Positions 40,904 to 49,961 of a stretch of DNA of 64,000 nucleotides are shown here, one piece after another. Below the pieces are notes generated by a model, which was not told where the DNA came from, searched no databases, and worked only from the letters and a program-made list of their open reading frames with translations. Within the stretch, counting starts at the first letter, position 1. Every line of letters begins with the position of its first letter. The position numbers and the translations under genes were made by a program. The stretch is from Sinomonas sp. P10A9 (lineage in GTDB: Bacteria > Actinomycetota > Actinomycetes > Actinomycetales > Micrococcaceae), in the NCBI RefSeq assembly GCF_041022165.1, contig NZ_CP163302.1:3286001-3350000 (forward strand), written 5' to 3'.

Positions 40904-43900
40904 ATGGCGACCACCGGTACCGAAACGTCCAACGACTCCCAGGCGACCGCCCGCGAGGCCCTGGGCCCGCTCGTCCCCGTCCGGCTTCGCGTCGAGGGCG
41001 CCGAGCGATGCCTCACCGCGGGTCCGACTCCGCGGTTGTCGTGGCAGGCCGAGGCCCGCGCGGGCGCCGGGGATCCCTCGAGCGCCGGGACCCGCACTGG
41101 GGCCGAGGTGCCGGACGGACGGCTCACGCCCGTCGCCGCCGAGGCGAGGATCCTCGCCGTGGACGGGCGTGTCCTCTGGGCCCCGGGTCCTCTCGCGCTG
41201 CCGGCTCACGCCACGACGCGCGTGGTCGTTCCGGCCGCGTCCGCCCTCCCCCCGGACACGGAATGCTCCTGGACCGTGCGGCTCCGCTCGGCCGACGGCG
41301 CGTGGGGACCGTGGAGCGCAGAGCATGCCTTCGGCACGGGGCTCGGGGACGCTGACTGGACCGCCCAGTGGATCACGCGCGCGCCTGGAGGCCGCGCACC
41401 GATCCGAATTGTGCACGGGCTCGGAGGCAGGCCCGAGCTGCGTTGGCACGGGATCCCGTTCGTGCCCGCGCCGGCCGAGGCCGAGTTCGACTTCACCCTC
41501 GAGGCCGAGCTGCGACCCGTGCTCGGCGCGTGTGGGATCGTATTCCACAGCGGCGGCCCGGGCACCGGTCTCCTCCTCGAGCTCGGACCGGGGGACCGCA
41601 TCACGCTCCGGCCGCTCGCGGCGTGGGGGCAACCGTGCGGACCCGAGGACTGGGCCAGCGCGCCACTGGCCGAGGCCGCGCTCCCCGCGCCCTCCCCCGC
41701 CTCGACCGACCGGCACCCGGACGGTCGCGTGCGGCCGGGCGAGACCCCCTGGCGACACCTCCGGGCGGAGGCCCGCGGCGGGAGGCTCGCGGTCGCCGTC
41801 GACGGCACGCCGGTTCTCGATACCGCGCTGCCCGCGCCCGCGGGGACGCTGCTCGGGCTGCACGCCACGCCCCGGGCCGAGGGCGCCCTGCGCGGTCTGA
41901 CCTTGAGCAACGGCACAGAACCCTTCCGGTACAGCACCGCGGCCGACGGCCTCGCAGGCTGGCCCGCTGACACGCCCTTCCGCCAGCCCGACGAGTGGTC
42001 GCTCCTGCGCACCGAGGTACGGCTCGCAGGCCCCGTGCGCCGCGCCGTCCTCTACGCCGCGGCCCGGCATCAGGCCTGGGCATCCGTGGGCGGGCGTGAG
42101 GTCCTGGCCCTCTCCTCGTTCGGGTATCCGGGCGAGGACTACTACGATGCCGCGGACGTCACCAGCGCCGTCCGCGCGGCCGAAGCCGAGAGCGGCCGCA
42201 TGGCCCTCGGCGTCCTCACGCACTGGTATGGCCCGGGCCAGGGACGCGCGTCGGGCCATCCCGGCCTCCTCGCGCAGCTGCACCTCGAGTACGCCGACGG
42301 GCGCCGCGAGGTGTTCGGCACCGGTCCGGGCTGGCGTGCCGCCGAGGCGCCCTACGCGCAGGCCGGCTATCGCAACGACGAGGGCGACCCGATCGAGCAC
42401 GCCCTCGCTCCCCTCCCGGCGGGCTGGGACTCGCCCGGGTTCGCGGAGGGGCCGGGGTGGGGCCCCGGCGTCGTCCTCGGGACCCACCCACGGGAGGAGT
42501 TCCCGGCTCTGCACCCCCGCCGCGCGCACACGGCCGAGGAGCAGGTCGACCCGGTGCGCTGGCTCACCGCCGCGGACGGGACACGCGTCGCGGACTTCGG
42601 CGCGGTCCGGGCGCTGCGGCCACACGCGCCGTTCGACGGCGCGTCGGGGCCCGGCGAGACCGTGCGGCTCCGCGCGGGGTACAGCCTGAGGGCGGACGGG
42701 CGCGTGGACGAGGCAAAGACCCCGAGCCAGAACACGGACATGAGTTTCCTCGCCGGGCCAGGGTTCGCGGACACAAACACGGACACGGACACGGGCGCGG
42801 CCGACGGCGCGGCGCCGGGCGCTCCGTTCGAAGCCCGCGTCCACCTCGGCTTCCGCTACCTCGAGATCGAGGCCCGCGGAGCGCAGGGGGGCGTACCCGC
42901 GGGGGTGAGCGCCGCCGTCGTGCGTGCCGCGCACCCCGAGGCGCCGGCCGCGGTCGAGACGTCGGATTCCCGCCTCAACCGCGTCCTGGCGCTGCTGCAG
43001 GATTCGGCACTGCACGGAGTGCAGGAGCGTTTCACGGATACGCCGACCCGGGAGAAGGGACAGTTCCTCGCGGACGCCGTGAACATCTCACTCGCGACCA
43101 TGGCCGCGTTCGGCGAACGCGAGTTCACGCGACAGGCACTGCGGGAGTTCGTGTGGTCAGGCACACGGTACTGGAACGCGCCCCAGGAGCGCGGCCGCCT
43201 CAACGCCGTCTACCCGAACGGGGACGGCAAGCGGGACATCCCCGACTTCTCGCTCATGCTGCCCGAGTGGGCCGAGGCCTACTGGCTGAACTCGGGCGAC
43301 GACACGTTCGCCGCCGAGCTGTTGCCCGCGCTCGAGGCGACGTGCGGCTACGTGCGCCGCGCCATCCCTGACGCCGGCCCGTGCACGGGACTCGTCACGG
43401 ACCTGCCGGGCGGCGGGGGGCCGTACCTGCACGGGATCGTGGACTGGCCCGGTCCGAACCGGCACGGCTACGACATGGCGGCTGCCGCCCGGACCGCAGT
43501 GAACGCGCAGGCGTACGCCGCGCTCACGTCGACGTCACGGCTCGCTGGCGTGCTCGGGCGCGAAGCACTCGCGGCCTCCCTGCGCGACTCCGCCGCCGCC
43601 CTGGCCGCGGCGATGGAGGCCAAGCTGCGGGTCGACGGGGTTCTCGTAGACGGCCTGCACGCGGACGGGGTGCCGAGCCGGCATGGATCCCAACATGCGT
43701 CGGCGAGCCCGCTCGCCGTCGGCGCCACGCTCGCGGACCACCGCAGTGCGGATGCGTGGCGTGCCGCGTCCCTCGGCCTGCAGATGGGGCCCATGACGTG
43801 GCACCGGCTGCTCGCCGCGCTCGTCCGCGAGGGGCTCGTGGAGGAGGCGCTCGCCCTCGTGCTCGACGACTCGTCACGCGGGCCGCTCGCCTGGCTCGAC

Positions 43901-44275
43901 GCCGGCGCGACGTTCGCGTGGGAATCGTGGGAGATCGTCGAGGGGACCGACTACAGCCAGTCCCACGCGTGGGCGGCCGCCGCGTGGCCCGTGCTCGTGG
44001 ACGGGATCCTCGGGCTGCGGCGCGTGGCGCCCGGCCGGTTCGAGGTCAGACCGCCCGCGTGCCGCCTCGAGCGGGCTCGTGCGGAGCTCCCCGTCGAGCA
44101 GGGCAGGCTGGGGATATCGTGGCGCCGTTCCGACGCCGGGGTGGAGCTCGAGTGCGAACTGCCTCCGGGGACCGAGGCGCTGGTCACCGTTCCGGACACG
44201 ACGCACGACGCCGCGCCCCGCCTCCTCGGGCCGGGTCGCCACACGCTGGGGCCGGCTCGCTGGGGCATTCGGTGA
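40904..44275 (+). CDS. Alpha-L-rhamnosidase (GH78)
   Basis: 1123-residue glycoside hydrolase removing terminal L-rhamnose. N-terminal beta domains (VPVRLRVEGAERCLTAG, TECSWTVRLRSADGAWGPWS, WITRAP) are followed by the (alpha/alpha)6 barrel with ERFTDTPTREKGQFLADA, the region of the catalytic acid, then WNAPQERGRLNAVYPN, GTDYSQSHAWAAAAWPV and a C-terminal sheet domain. No signal peptide, so it likely cleaves imported oligosaccharides. Insertions include a TNTDTDTDTGAADGAA-like linker around residues 624-640. The start is four bases after the previous stop. Confidence 0.92.
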   Translation: MATTGTETSNDSQATAREALGPLVPVRLRVEGAERCLTAGPTPRLSWQAEARAGAGDPSSAGTRTGAEVPDGRLTPVAAEARILAVDGRVLWAPGPLALPAHATTRVVVPAASALPPDTECSWTVRLRSADGAWGPWSAEHAFGTGLGDADWTAQWITRAPGGRAPIRIVHGLGGRPELRWHGIPFVPAPAEAEFDFTLEAELRPVLGACGIVFHSGGPGTGLLLELGPGDRITLRPLAAWGQPCGPEDWASAPLAEAALPAPSPASTDRHPDGRVRPGETPWRHLRAEARGGRLAVAVDGTPVLDTALPAPAGTLLGLHATPRAEGALRGLTLSNGTEPFRYSTAADGLAGWPADTPFRQPDEWSLLRTEVRLAGPVRRAVLYAAARHQAWASVGGREVLALSSFGYPGEDYYDAADVTSAVRAAEAESGRMALGVLTHWYGPGQGRASGHPGLLAQLHLEYADGRREVFGTGPGWRAAEAPYAQAGYRNDEGDPIEHALAPLPAGWDSPGFAEGPGWGPGVVLGTHPREEFPALHPRRAHTAEEQVDPVRWLTAADGTRVADFGAVRALRPHAPFDGASGPGETVRLRAGYSLRADGRVDEAKTPSQNTDMSFLAGPGFADTNTDTDTGAADGAAPGAPFEARVHLGFRYLEIEARGAQGGVPAGVSAAVVRAAHPEAPAAVETSDSRLNRVLALLQDSALHGVQERFTDTPTREKGQFLADAVNISLATMAAFGEREFTRQALREFVWSGTRYWNAPQERGRLNAVYPNGDGKRDIPDFSLMLPEWAEAYWLNSGDDTFAAELLPALEATCGYVRRAIPDAGPCTGLVTDLPGGGGPYLHGIVDWPGPNRHGYDMAAAARTAVNAQAYAALTSTSRLAGVLGREALAASLRDSAAALAAAMEAKLRVDGVLVDGLHADGVPSRHGSQHASASPLAVGATLADHRSADAWRAASLGLQMGPMTWHRLLAALVREGLVEEALALVLDDSSRGPLAWLDAGATFAWESWEIVEGTDYSQSHAWAAAAWPVLVDGILGLRRVAPGRFEVRPPACRLERARAELPVEQGRLGISWRRSDAGVELECELPPGTEALVTVPDTTHDAAPRLLGPGRHTLGPARWGIR

Positions 44276-44302
44276 TCGTCACGTCCGCGGCTCGGGGGCG
44301 AG

Positions 44303-44316
44303 CCGCCGTCGTGCGC
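44303..44316. repeat. Intergenic copy of the dispersed motif (CCGCCGTCGTGCGC)
   Basis: One copy, differing by one base from GCGCCGTCGTGCGC, in the short gap between the GH78 gene and the second LacI gene, where no coding constraint explains it. Confidence 0.6.
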
Positions 44317-44366
44317 GAGGAACCGAGGCTCGCCCGGAGGCCCCGGAGCGGCTGCGGGGAAGGCGG

Positions 44367-44372
44367 TAGTCT
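44367..44372 (+). promoter_or_regulatory. -10 element of a leaderless promoter
   Basis: TAGTCT, six bases before ATG 44379. Confidence 0.6.
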
Positions 44373-44378
44373 CCCAGC

Positions 44379-45434
44379 ATGAGCCGTTCCCGAACCGCGT
44401 CCGCCCCCGCGTCCGGCACCGCGAGCATCCGGGACGTCGCGGAGCTCGCGGGCGTGTCCGTGGGCACGGTCTCCAACGTGCTCAACCGGCCTGACATCGT
44501 GCGTCCTGCGACCGTCGAGCGCGTGCATGCGGCCATCAAGGAGCTCGGGTTCGTGCGCAACGACGCCGCGCGGCAGCTGCGCGCGGGCCGCTCGACGACG
44601 ATCGGGCTCGTGGTGCTCGACGTCCGGAACCCGTTCTTCACCGACGTGGCACGCGGCGCCGAGGACGAGGCCGCGCACGACGGGCTCTCCGTCGTCATGG
44701 CGAACAGCGACGAATCAGCCGAGCGCGAGGCCTCGCATCTGGACTACTTCGAGACGCAGCGCGTGCTCGGAATGCTCATCTCGCCGATCGGCGACCTCGG
44801 AGACCGGCTCGAGCGCCTCCGGGCCGCGGGCACCCCGGTGGTGCTCGTGGACCGGACGGCGGGCAACCGCAGCCTGAGCTCGGTGGCCGTCGACGACGTC
44901 GAGGGCGGCCGCCTCGCCGCCCAGCACGTGCTCGGGCTCGGTCGGAGACGCCTCGCGTTCGTGGGCGGCCCGCACGATCTCGACCAGATGCGCGACCGCC
45001 TCGCCGGGGCCCGGGCCGCAGCCGACGGCGTCAAGGGAGCGAGCGTCGAGGGGATCGCGACGGCGGGACTCGGCTTCGAGGATGGTCGACGCGCCGCCAA
45101 GGCCCTCCTCGGGCGGCCAGCTTCCCAACGCCCGGATGCCCTCCTGGCGGGCAACGACCTCGTGGCGATCGGCGCGCTCCAGGTGCTGATGGGGGAGGGC
45201 GGACTCCGCGTCCCCGAGGATGTCGCGATCGTGGGCTACGACGACATCGACTTCGCGAGCGCCGCTGTGGTGCCCCTCTCGTCCGTGCGCCAGCCCCGTG
45301 AGCTGATCGGCGAGACCGCGGTGCAGATCCTGCGAGAGGAGGCCGAGGATCCGTCCCTTGAACCCCGGCAGGTGGTGTTCAAGCCCGAGCTCGTGGTGCG
45401 GGACTCGACCGTGGGGCGCGGCGCGCAGGGATGA
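44379..45434 (+). CDS. LacI-family transcriptional regulator (probable rhamnose-regulon repressor)
   Basis: 351-residue repressor: HTH SIRDVAELAGVSVGTVSNVL, hinge, and sugar-binding core (IGLVVLDVRNPFFTDV, VVLVDRTAGNRSLSSVAVDD, LGLGRRRLAFVGGPHD, IVGYDDIDFASA). It lies just after the rhamnosidase gene and is the nearest LacI gene to the TGAATCGATTCA operators, so it is the best candidate to bind them (inference). The ATG fits a leaderless promoter. Confidence 0.92.
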   Translation: MSRSRTASAPASGTASIRDVAELAGVSVGTVSNVLNRPDIVRPATVERVHAAIKELGFVRNDAARQLRAGRSTTIGLVVLDVRNPFFTDVARGAEDEAAHDGLSVVMANSDESAEREASHLDYFETQRVLGMLISPIGDLGDRLERLRAAGTPVVLVDRTAGNRSLSSVAVDDVEGGRLAAQHVLGLGRRRLAFVGGPHDLDQMRDRLAGARAAADGVKGASVEGIATAGLGFEDGRRAAKALLGRPASQRPDALLAGNDLVAIGALQVLMGEGGLRVPEDVAIVGYDDIDFASAAVVPLSSVRQPRELIGETAVQILREEAEDPSLEPRQVVFKPELVVRDSTVGRGAQG

Positions 45435-45561
45435 CCCCGGTGAGGACATAGGCCGTTGGTCCGTATCCTGCTCACGGGCCGGGGTTGTAGGTTCGCCGGT
45501 GGAGGCGCCATGCCCTCCTGAGCTGTGGCTGCAGCACACCCCGTGTCGAGGAGGTTCCACC

Positions 45562-46617
45562 ATGAAAGCACTCGTCTACCACGGCCCCGGCCAGAAGGCC
45601 TGGGAGGACGTCCCGGACCCGGTCATCCAGGACGCCACCGATGCGATCGTCAAGATCGAGACCACCACGATCTGCGGCACCGACCTGCACATCCTCAAGG
45701 GCGACGTCCCCGCCGTGACCGATGGCCGCATCCTCGGGCACGAGGGCGTGGGAGTCGTCACCGAGGTGGGCCCGGACTGCACCAAAGTCAAAGTGGGCGA
45801 CCGTGTGATCGTCTCGTGCATCACCAAGTGCATGGACTGCGACTTCTGCCGCGCCGGCCTCACGTCCCACTGCCAGACCGTGGGCGGCATCGGCTGGATC
45901 TTCGGCCACCTCATCGACGGGACCCAGGCCGAATACGTGCGCGTTCCGTTCGCCGACAATGGGCTCATCCCGCTCCCTGAGGGCGTCACGGCCGAGCAGG
46001 GTGCCATGCTCAGCGACATCCTGCCCACGGGCTACGAGATCGGCGTCCTGTACGGCGCGGTCAAGGAGGGCGACGTCGTCGCCGTCGTGGGGTCGGGACC
46101 GGTGGGCCTCGCGGCGATCATGACGGCGGGGCCCGCTGGTGCGTCGAAGGTCATCGCCGTGGATGGCAACGAGTACCGACTCGAGGAAGCGCGGAAGTTC
46201 GGCGCAACGGATACCGTGCTGGTGGCCGACGGCGTGGACGTCGCAGCCGAGCTGAAGAAGCTCAGCCGCGATGGGCTCGGCGTCGACGTCGCGATCGAGG
46301 CCGTGGGCATACCCGCGACGTTCACCACGGCGCTCGACTCGATCCGTCCCGGCGGCCGCGTGGCCAACGTGGGCGTGCACGGCAAGCCCGTCGAGTTCCC
46401 GATCGACCGCGACTGGATCAACAACATCACGATCACCACGGGCCTCGTGAATGCGACGACGGCGCCGGAGCTCCTCGACAAGATCAGCTCCGGCGCGATC
46501 GACCCCGCCAAGTTCGTGACCCACCGGTTCACCTTCGGGCAGATCGCCGCGGCCTATGACACCTTCGCCAACGCCGCGACGGAGAAGGCGCTCAAGGTCA
46601 TCATCACCGCGGAGTAG
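45562..46617 (+). CDS. Zinc-dependent alcohol dehydrogenase (secondary-alcohol type)
   Basis: 351-residue medium-chain dehydrogenase. Catalytic zinc ligands are in TTICGTDLHI and GRILGHEGVG; the structural-zinc region is CITKCMDCDFCRAGLTSHC; the NAD(P) loop is VVGSGPVGLAA. Close relatives oxidise secondary alcohols such as 2-propanol. Next to acetone carboxylase genes (convergent), conversion of isopropanol to acetone is the likely role (inference). GAGGAGG sits before ATG 45562. Confidence 0.92.
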   Translation: MKALVYHGPGQKAWEDVPDPVIQDATDAIVKIETTTICGTDLHILKGDVPAVTDGRILGHEGVGVVTEVGPDCTKVKVGDRVIVSCITKCMDCDFCRAGLTSHCQTVGGIGWIFGHLIDGTQAEYVRVPFADNGLIPLPEGVTAEQGAMLSDILPTGYEIGVLYGAVKEGDVVAVVGSGPVGLAAIMTAGPAGASKVIAVDGNEYRLEEARKFGATDTVLVADGVDVAAELKKLSRDGLGVDVAIEAVGIPATFTTALDSIRPGGRVANVGVHGKPVEFPIDRDWINNITITTGLVNATTAPELLDKISSGAIDPAKFVTHRFTFGQIAAAYDTFANAATEKALKVIITAE

Positions 46618-46633
46618 CGGGCGGGGCTCGTCC

Positions 46634-47452
46634 TCACCGCAGGGACGCGAGCCGTGCGAGGACGGTGTCGGGGTCGGCGGCGGCAGGAACCGCGGTGAGG
46701 AGGAGCTCCGCATCGGGCGCTGGCGCACCGTCGGTCCAGAACGCGTCGGGCAGCCGTGCGGCCGCGCGGGCCTCCCCGGGGACGCCGACTCCCTCCTCGG
46801 TCATGTGGAGCACCCCCCATCGGTAGTGCTCCGCGGCATTGACCACCGGGCTGTAGGCTGCGAGGTCCTCGGCGGGCAGCACGCGCGAGCCGCCTTGGCT
46901 GTCCACTCCCTCATGACGGCCATCGAGGACCAGGCAGGTGATCGGCCTGTCCGCGTACCGGCGCAGCCAGTCCGAAACGTACATCGCTGCGGATTCCGCG
47001 TGGTCTGGGGTGATCGCGGAGAGGTCCGGATTCCCGGCGGCTCCCTGCGCGATAGCGAGCCACGCAAGCGGCGAGGGGGCCAGCAGTGCCAGCGGGGCGT
47101 GGCTCATGTGCGGAATCGCGGCGAGGGCCCGGCCCACCGCCTCGCCGACCGCGTCCGAGGCGAGCAGCGTGCGCAGGGCGTAGCCGGTCCTTGAGCGCGC
47201 CGCCATATCCTCGACGAGCGAGGGGTGCTCGGCGAGGACGGCGTCGACCAGTGGCGCGACCGGCACGACGGTCGCGTCCGAGCCGAGCAGAGCCTGGGCC
47301 TTGCCATAGTAGGCCGCGAGCTCGGGCGCGTCGGTCCAGGGCAGGGGTGCCCGGAGGATCCGGCGTGCGCCGAACGCAGTGTGGTCGATGAAGAGCGCGG
47401 GTGGGGAGGCGGCGCTGCGGGGCGCCAGCAGGTCGTCGAGGGCGGTGGACAT
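46634..47452 (-). CDS. Conserved hypothetical protein, last gene of the acetone carboxylase cluster
   Basis: Not recognised. 272 residues, no membrane segment or signal peptide, Ala-rich, mixed alpha/beta look with segments PALFIDHTAFGARRIL, LLAPSPLAWLAIAQGAAG and CLVLDGRHEGVDSQGG. ATG 47452 has AAGGAGAG before it, and codon use is normal. It follows acxB on the same strand after a 159-base gap with no clear terminator, so it may be an accessory factor of the pathway. Confidence 0.75.
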   Translation of the reverse strand: MSTALDDLLAPRSAASPPALFIDHTAFGARRILRAPLPWTDAPELAAYYGKAQALLGSDATVVPVAPLVDAVLAEHPSLVEDMAARSRTGYALRTLLASDAVGEAVGRALAAIPHMSHAPLALLAPSPLAWLAIAQGAAGNPDLSAITPDHAESAAMYVSDWLRRYADRPITCLVLDGRHEGVDSQGGSRVLPAEDLAAYSPVVNAAEHYRWGVLHMTEEGVGVPGEARAAARLPDAFWTDGAPAPDAELLLTAVPAAADPDTVLARLASLR

Positions 47453-47611
47453 GGCTCTCCTTGGGATGGACGACGCCGGGCGCGCACCGAGGCTTCGAGG
47501 CTCGCCCGGGGCTAGGGGATTGGGGGTTAGAGGGCTTGGAGGCTCGGGGGGGCCCACGGGGCCGGCCGCTGGCGGCGCGACCCCGCAGGCGGGTGGAGTA
47601 CGGCGTCCCGG

Positions 47612-49936
47612 CTAGGACTTGACCGGCTGGCGGTCGTTGTACTTCGTCTCGAGCTCGAGGATCCGCTGCTCGAGCTTGGAGATCTTCACTTCCCGGCGGT
47701 CCGGGATCATGATGATCGGCATCTCGTCGATCATCTTCGTCACGCGCTCAGGGCCGTTCACGGTGAAGACGGTCGCGGTCAGCTCGTCCGTGTCGTCACC
47801 CCAGGACCCGTAGTAGAGGAGGTCCGCGGGCGGCTCCTCCGTGACGAACTCCTTGATGAACTCGGCGTACGGCTTGCCCTGTGCCCGCCGGCGCTCGCGC
47901 TGTGCCGCGCGGAGGCGCTCGGTGCCCTCGGCGTCGAGGCGGAAGTGCTCCTCGTCGTACGCCACGCAGAAGATGTCCCGGGCGACCTTCGCCGAGACGC
48001 GGCCGAGTTCGGCGTCGCGCACCACGGACTCCGGGTCGCGCTCGAGGGGATCGCCGTAGCCGCCGCCCGCGCCCTGGCTGATCATGTAGAGCTCGCCGTC
48101 CTTGGCGACGTCGAACTGGAGGCCCATGTGCGCCGTCGTGTACTTCGCGCCCTCGAAGGGCTGCTCGTTCATGACCTTCTCCATCGAGAGGTCGAACGTC
48201 TTCGGGTCGCGGCGGAAGTGCTCGTAGGCGTTGACGCCCTTGACCATCGCCAAGGGGTACGTCCCGCAGCCGTATCCGCCGAACATGCCGTAGACCGAGC
48301 TGAACTTCGCACCCGAGGTCACGGTCATGAAGCCCCAGTGAGGGGTGCCCTCGGAGGCCACGATCATCTCGTAGCCCATGCCGCCGGTGAACTTGCCGAA
48401 GCCCATGTTGTCCTTGACGAGGCGCTTCGAGACGAGCTGCATGAACGGCACCTCCTCCTCCATGACCTCTTGCTCCGCAGTGTCCGCCATGGCGCAGAAG
48501 AGCGGGGACACCGAGTCCTCCCCGTCCTTGAACGGCTTGGCGCCGCCCGGCATACCGTTGAGGTCGGCACAGAGGTTGCCCACCTGATCCCCGTGCTGCG
48601 TCTCGCCGCCCCAGAGGAACGTGTTGATCTGGTTGAACCAGTTGGCCACCACATTGGAGTACTTGATGTGGTTGGAGAACTGCAGCTTCCCGAAGGACGC
48701 CTGGAGCGCCGAGAACCCGCGGAAGCTCGCCTGCAGCGACTGGCCCATCGGGGCGTCATAGCCAGCGTCGGCCCAGGTCCCCTCGTCGGAGATGATCTCG
48801 ATGCAGCTCATCGCCGAGGTGCATCTCGGGAGATCGGGCCACCAGAAGGCGAGGATGGCCTGCATCATCATCGACTTGACGGAACACAGGGGCGAGTTGA
48901 TGGCTCGGTTGAAGATTTCCGGCCCGGTGCCGCGCAGGTCGATCGTCATGTGTTCGCCCTTGACGGTGATCTTGCACGCGAGCTTGATGAGGATGTTCTC
49001 CTTCAGCGTGCTGTCCATGAACTGGTTGAAGCTCACCGTCCCGTCGGGCAGCTCGGAGATGCGGCGACGCACCTCCACGTCGACATCCTCGACCGTCATG
49101 CGAAGGGCCGCCACGAACGTCTCGACCCCCACCTCGTCGATGAGTGTGTTGATGCGGTCCATGATGCGGTTGACCGCACCCATCTTGACCTTGAGGTCGG
49201 CGAGCTGGAGCTTGGGGTCGCGCACCGAGTGCTGGAGGAACGTGAGGAGATCCCGGCGGAGGTATCCACCCTCGACGATCTTGAAGGGGCTCATGCGGAG
49301 ACCGTCGTCGAAGGCGGTCTCGGAGCCGGAGGGCATACCGCCGGGCTCGCAGGCGCCGTTCTCGCCCTCGTGGATCGTCGCCGCCACCCAGGCGATGATC
49401 TGATCATCCCGGATAATCGGCATGATCATCGACTGGTCCGTGTTGTGGACGTTCCCGTAGCGGGCGTCGTTGTGGATGAACCCGTCGCCCGGATTGACGC
49501 CCACGGTCGGCTCGTCCTTCCAGTACTTCATGATGTACCGGATCGGATGGTGGAGGATCGCACTGAAGGCGATGACGCCATGGCACGAGAGGTAGGAGAC
49601 GTCACCGGCGGCGGTGTAGATCGCCGTCGTGAGGTCGCCCCATTTCGCGCCGGGTGCCGCGCCCTGGGCCTCGCACATCTCGTAGCCCTCATCGAGGGCA
49701 CCCGCGACGCGCTTGCGGATGCGCTCGGCCTCGAGCCGGTCCACGCCCTGGGCGATGCACGCGTCCTCGTAGGGCGAGCGCTCCGCGATGCTGTGCGACC
49801 TCATGATCTCGGGGTCGGGGCCGAGGAAGAGGGTGGTGTCGTCCATGAACTTCTCGACCCACTCCTGCTCCTGCGGTGTGAGGGCGGCCTTGGTGGTGCT
49901 GACCGCGTCGAGGCGGTCGTCGTTGACGATGGTCAT
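47612..49936 (-). CDS. acxB: Acetone carboxylase alpha subunit (hydantoinase B family)
   Basis: 774 residues, the length of the characterised alpha subunit (about 776). With the beta and gamma subunits it carboxylates acetone to acetoacetate using ATP. Family segments: YLSCHGVIAFSAILHHPIRY, PGDGFIHNDARYGNVHNTDQ in the metal-binding region, GTGPEIFNRAINSPLCSVKS and GAGGGYGDPLERDPE. ATG 49936 is chosen for AGGAGAAC just before it. It ends with a coiled-coil-like helix (ISKLEQRILELETKYND). Confidence 0.95.
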   Translation of the reverse strand: MTIVNDDRLDAVSTTKAALTPQEQEWVEKFMDDTTLFLGPDPEIMRSHSIAERSPYEDACIAQGVDRLEAERIRKRVAGALDEGYEMCEAQGAAPGAKWGDLTTAIYTAAGDVSYLSCHGVIAFSAILHHPIRYIMKYWKDEPTVGVNPGDGFIHNDARYGNVHNTDQSMIMPIIRDDQIIAWVAATIHEGENGACEPGGMPSGSETAFDDGLRMSPFKIVEGGYLRRDLLTFLQHSVRDPKLQLADLKVKMGAVNRIMDRINTLIDEVGVETFVAALRMTVEDVDVEVRRRISELPDGTVSFNQFMDSTLKENILIKLACKITVKGEHMTIDLRGTGPEIFNRAINSPLCSVKSMMMQAILAFWWPDLPRCTSAMSCIEIISDEGTWADAGYDAPMGQSLQASFRGFSALQASFGKLQFSNHIKYSNVVANWFNQINTFLWGGETQHGDQVGNLCADLNGMPGGAKPFKDGEDSVSPLFCAMADTAEQEVMEEEVPFMQLVSKRLVKDNMGFGKFTGGMGYEMIVASEGTPHWGFMTVTSGAKFSSVYGMFGGYGCGTYPLAMVKGVNAYEHFRRDPKTFDLSMEKVMNEQPFEGAKYTTAHMGLQFDVAKDGELYMISQGAGGGYGDPLERDPESVVRDAELGRVSAKVARDIFCVAYDEEHFRLDAEGTERLRAAQRERRRAQGKPYAEFIKEFVTEEPPADLLYYGSWGDDTDELTATVFTVNGPERVTKMIDEMPIIMIPDRREVKISKLEQRILELETKYNDRQPVKS

Positions 49937-49961
49937 GATTGTTCTCCTGGTCGTACGACAG

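Noticed and set aside
40658..43015. 785-codon minus-strand frame opposite the GH78 gene
   Set aside because: Antisense shadow with no recognisable domain, while the plus strand has continuous family motifs.
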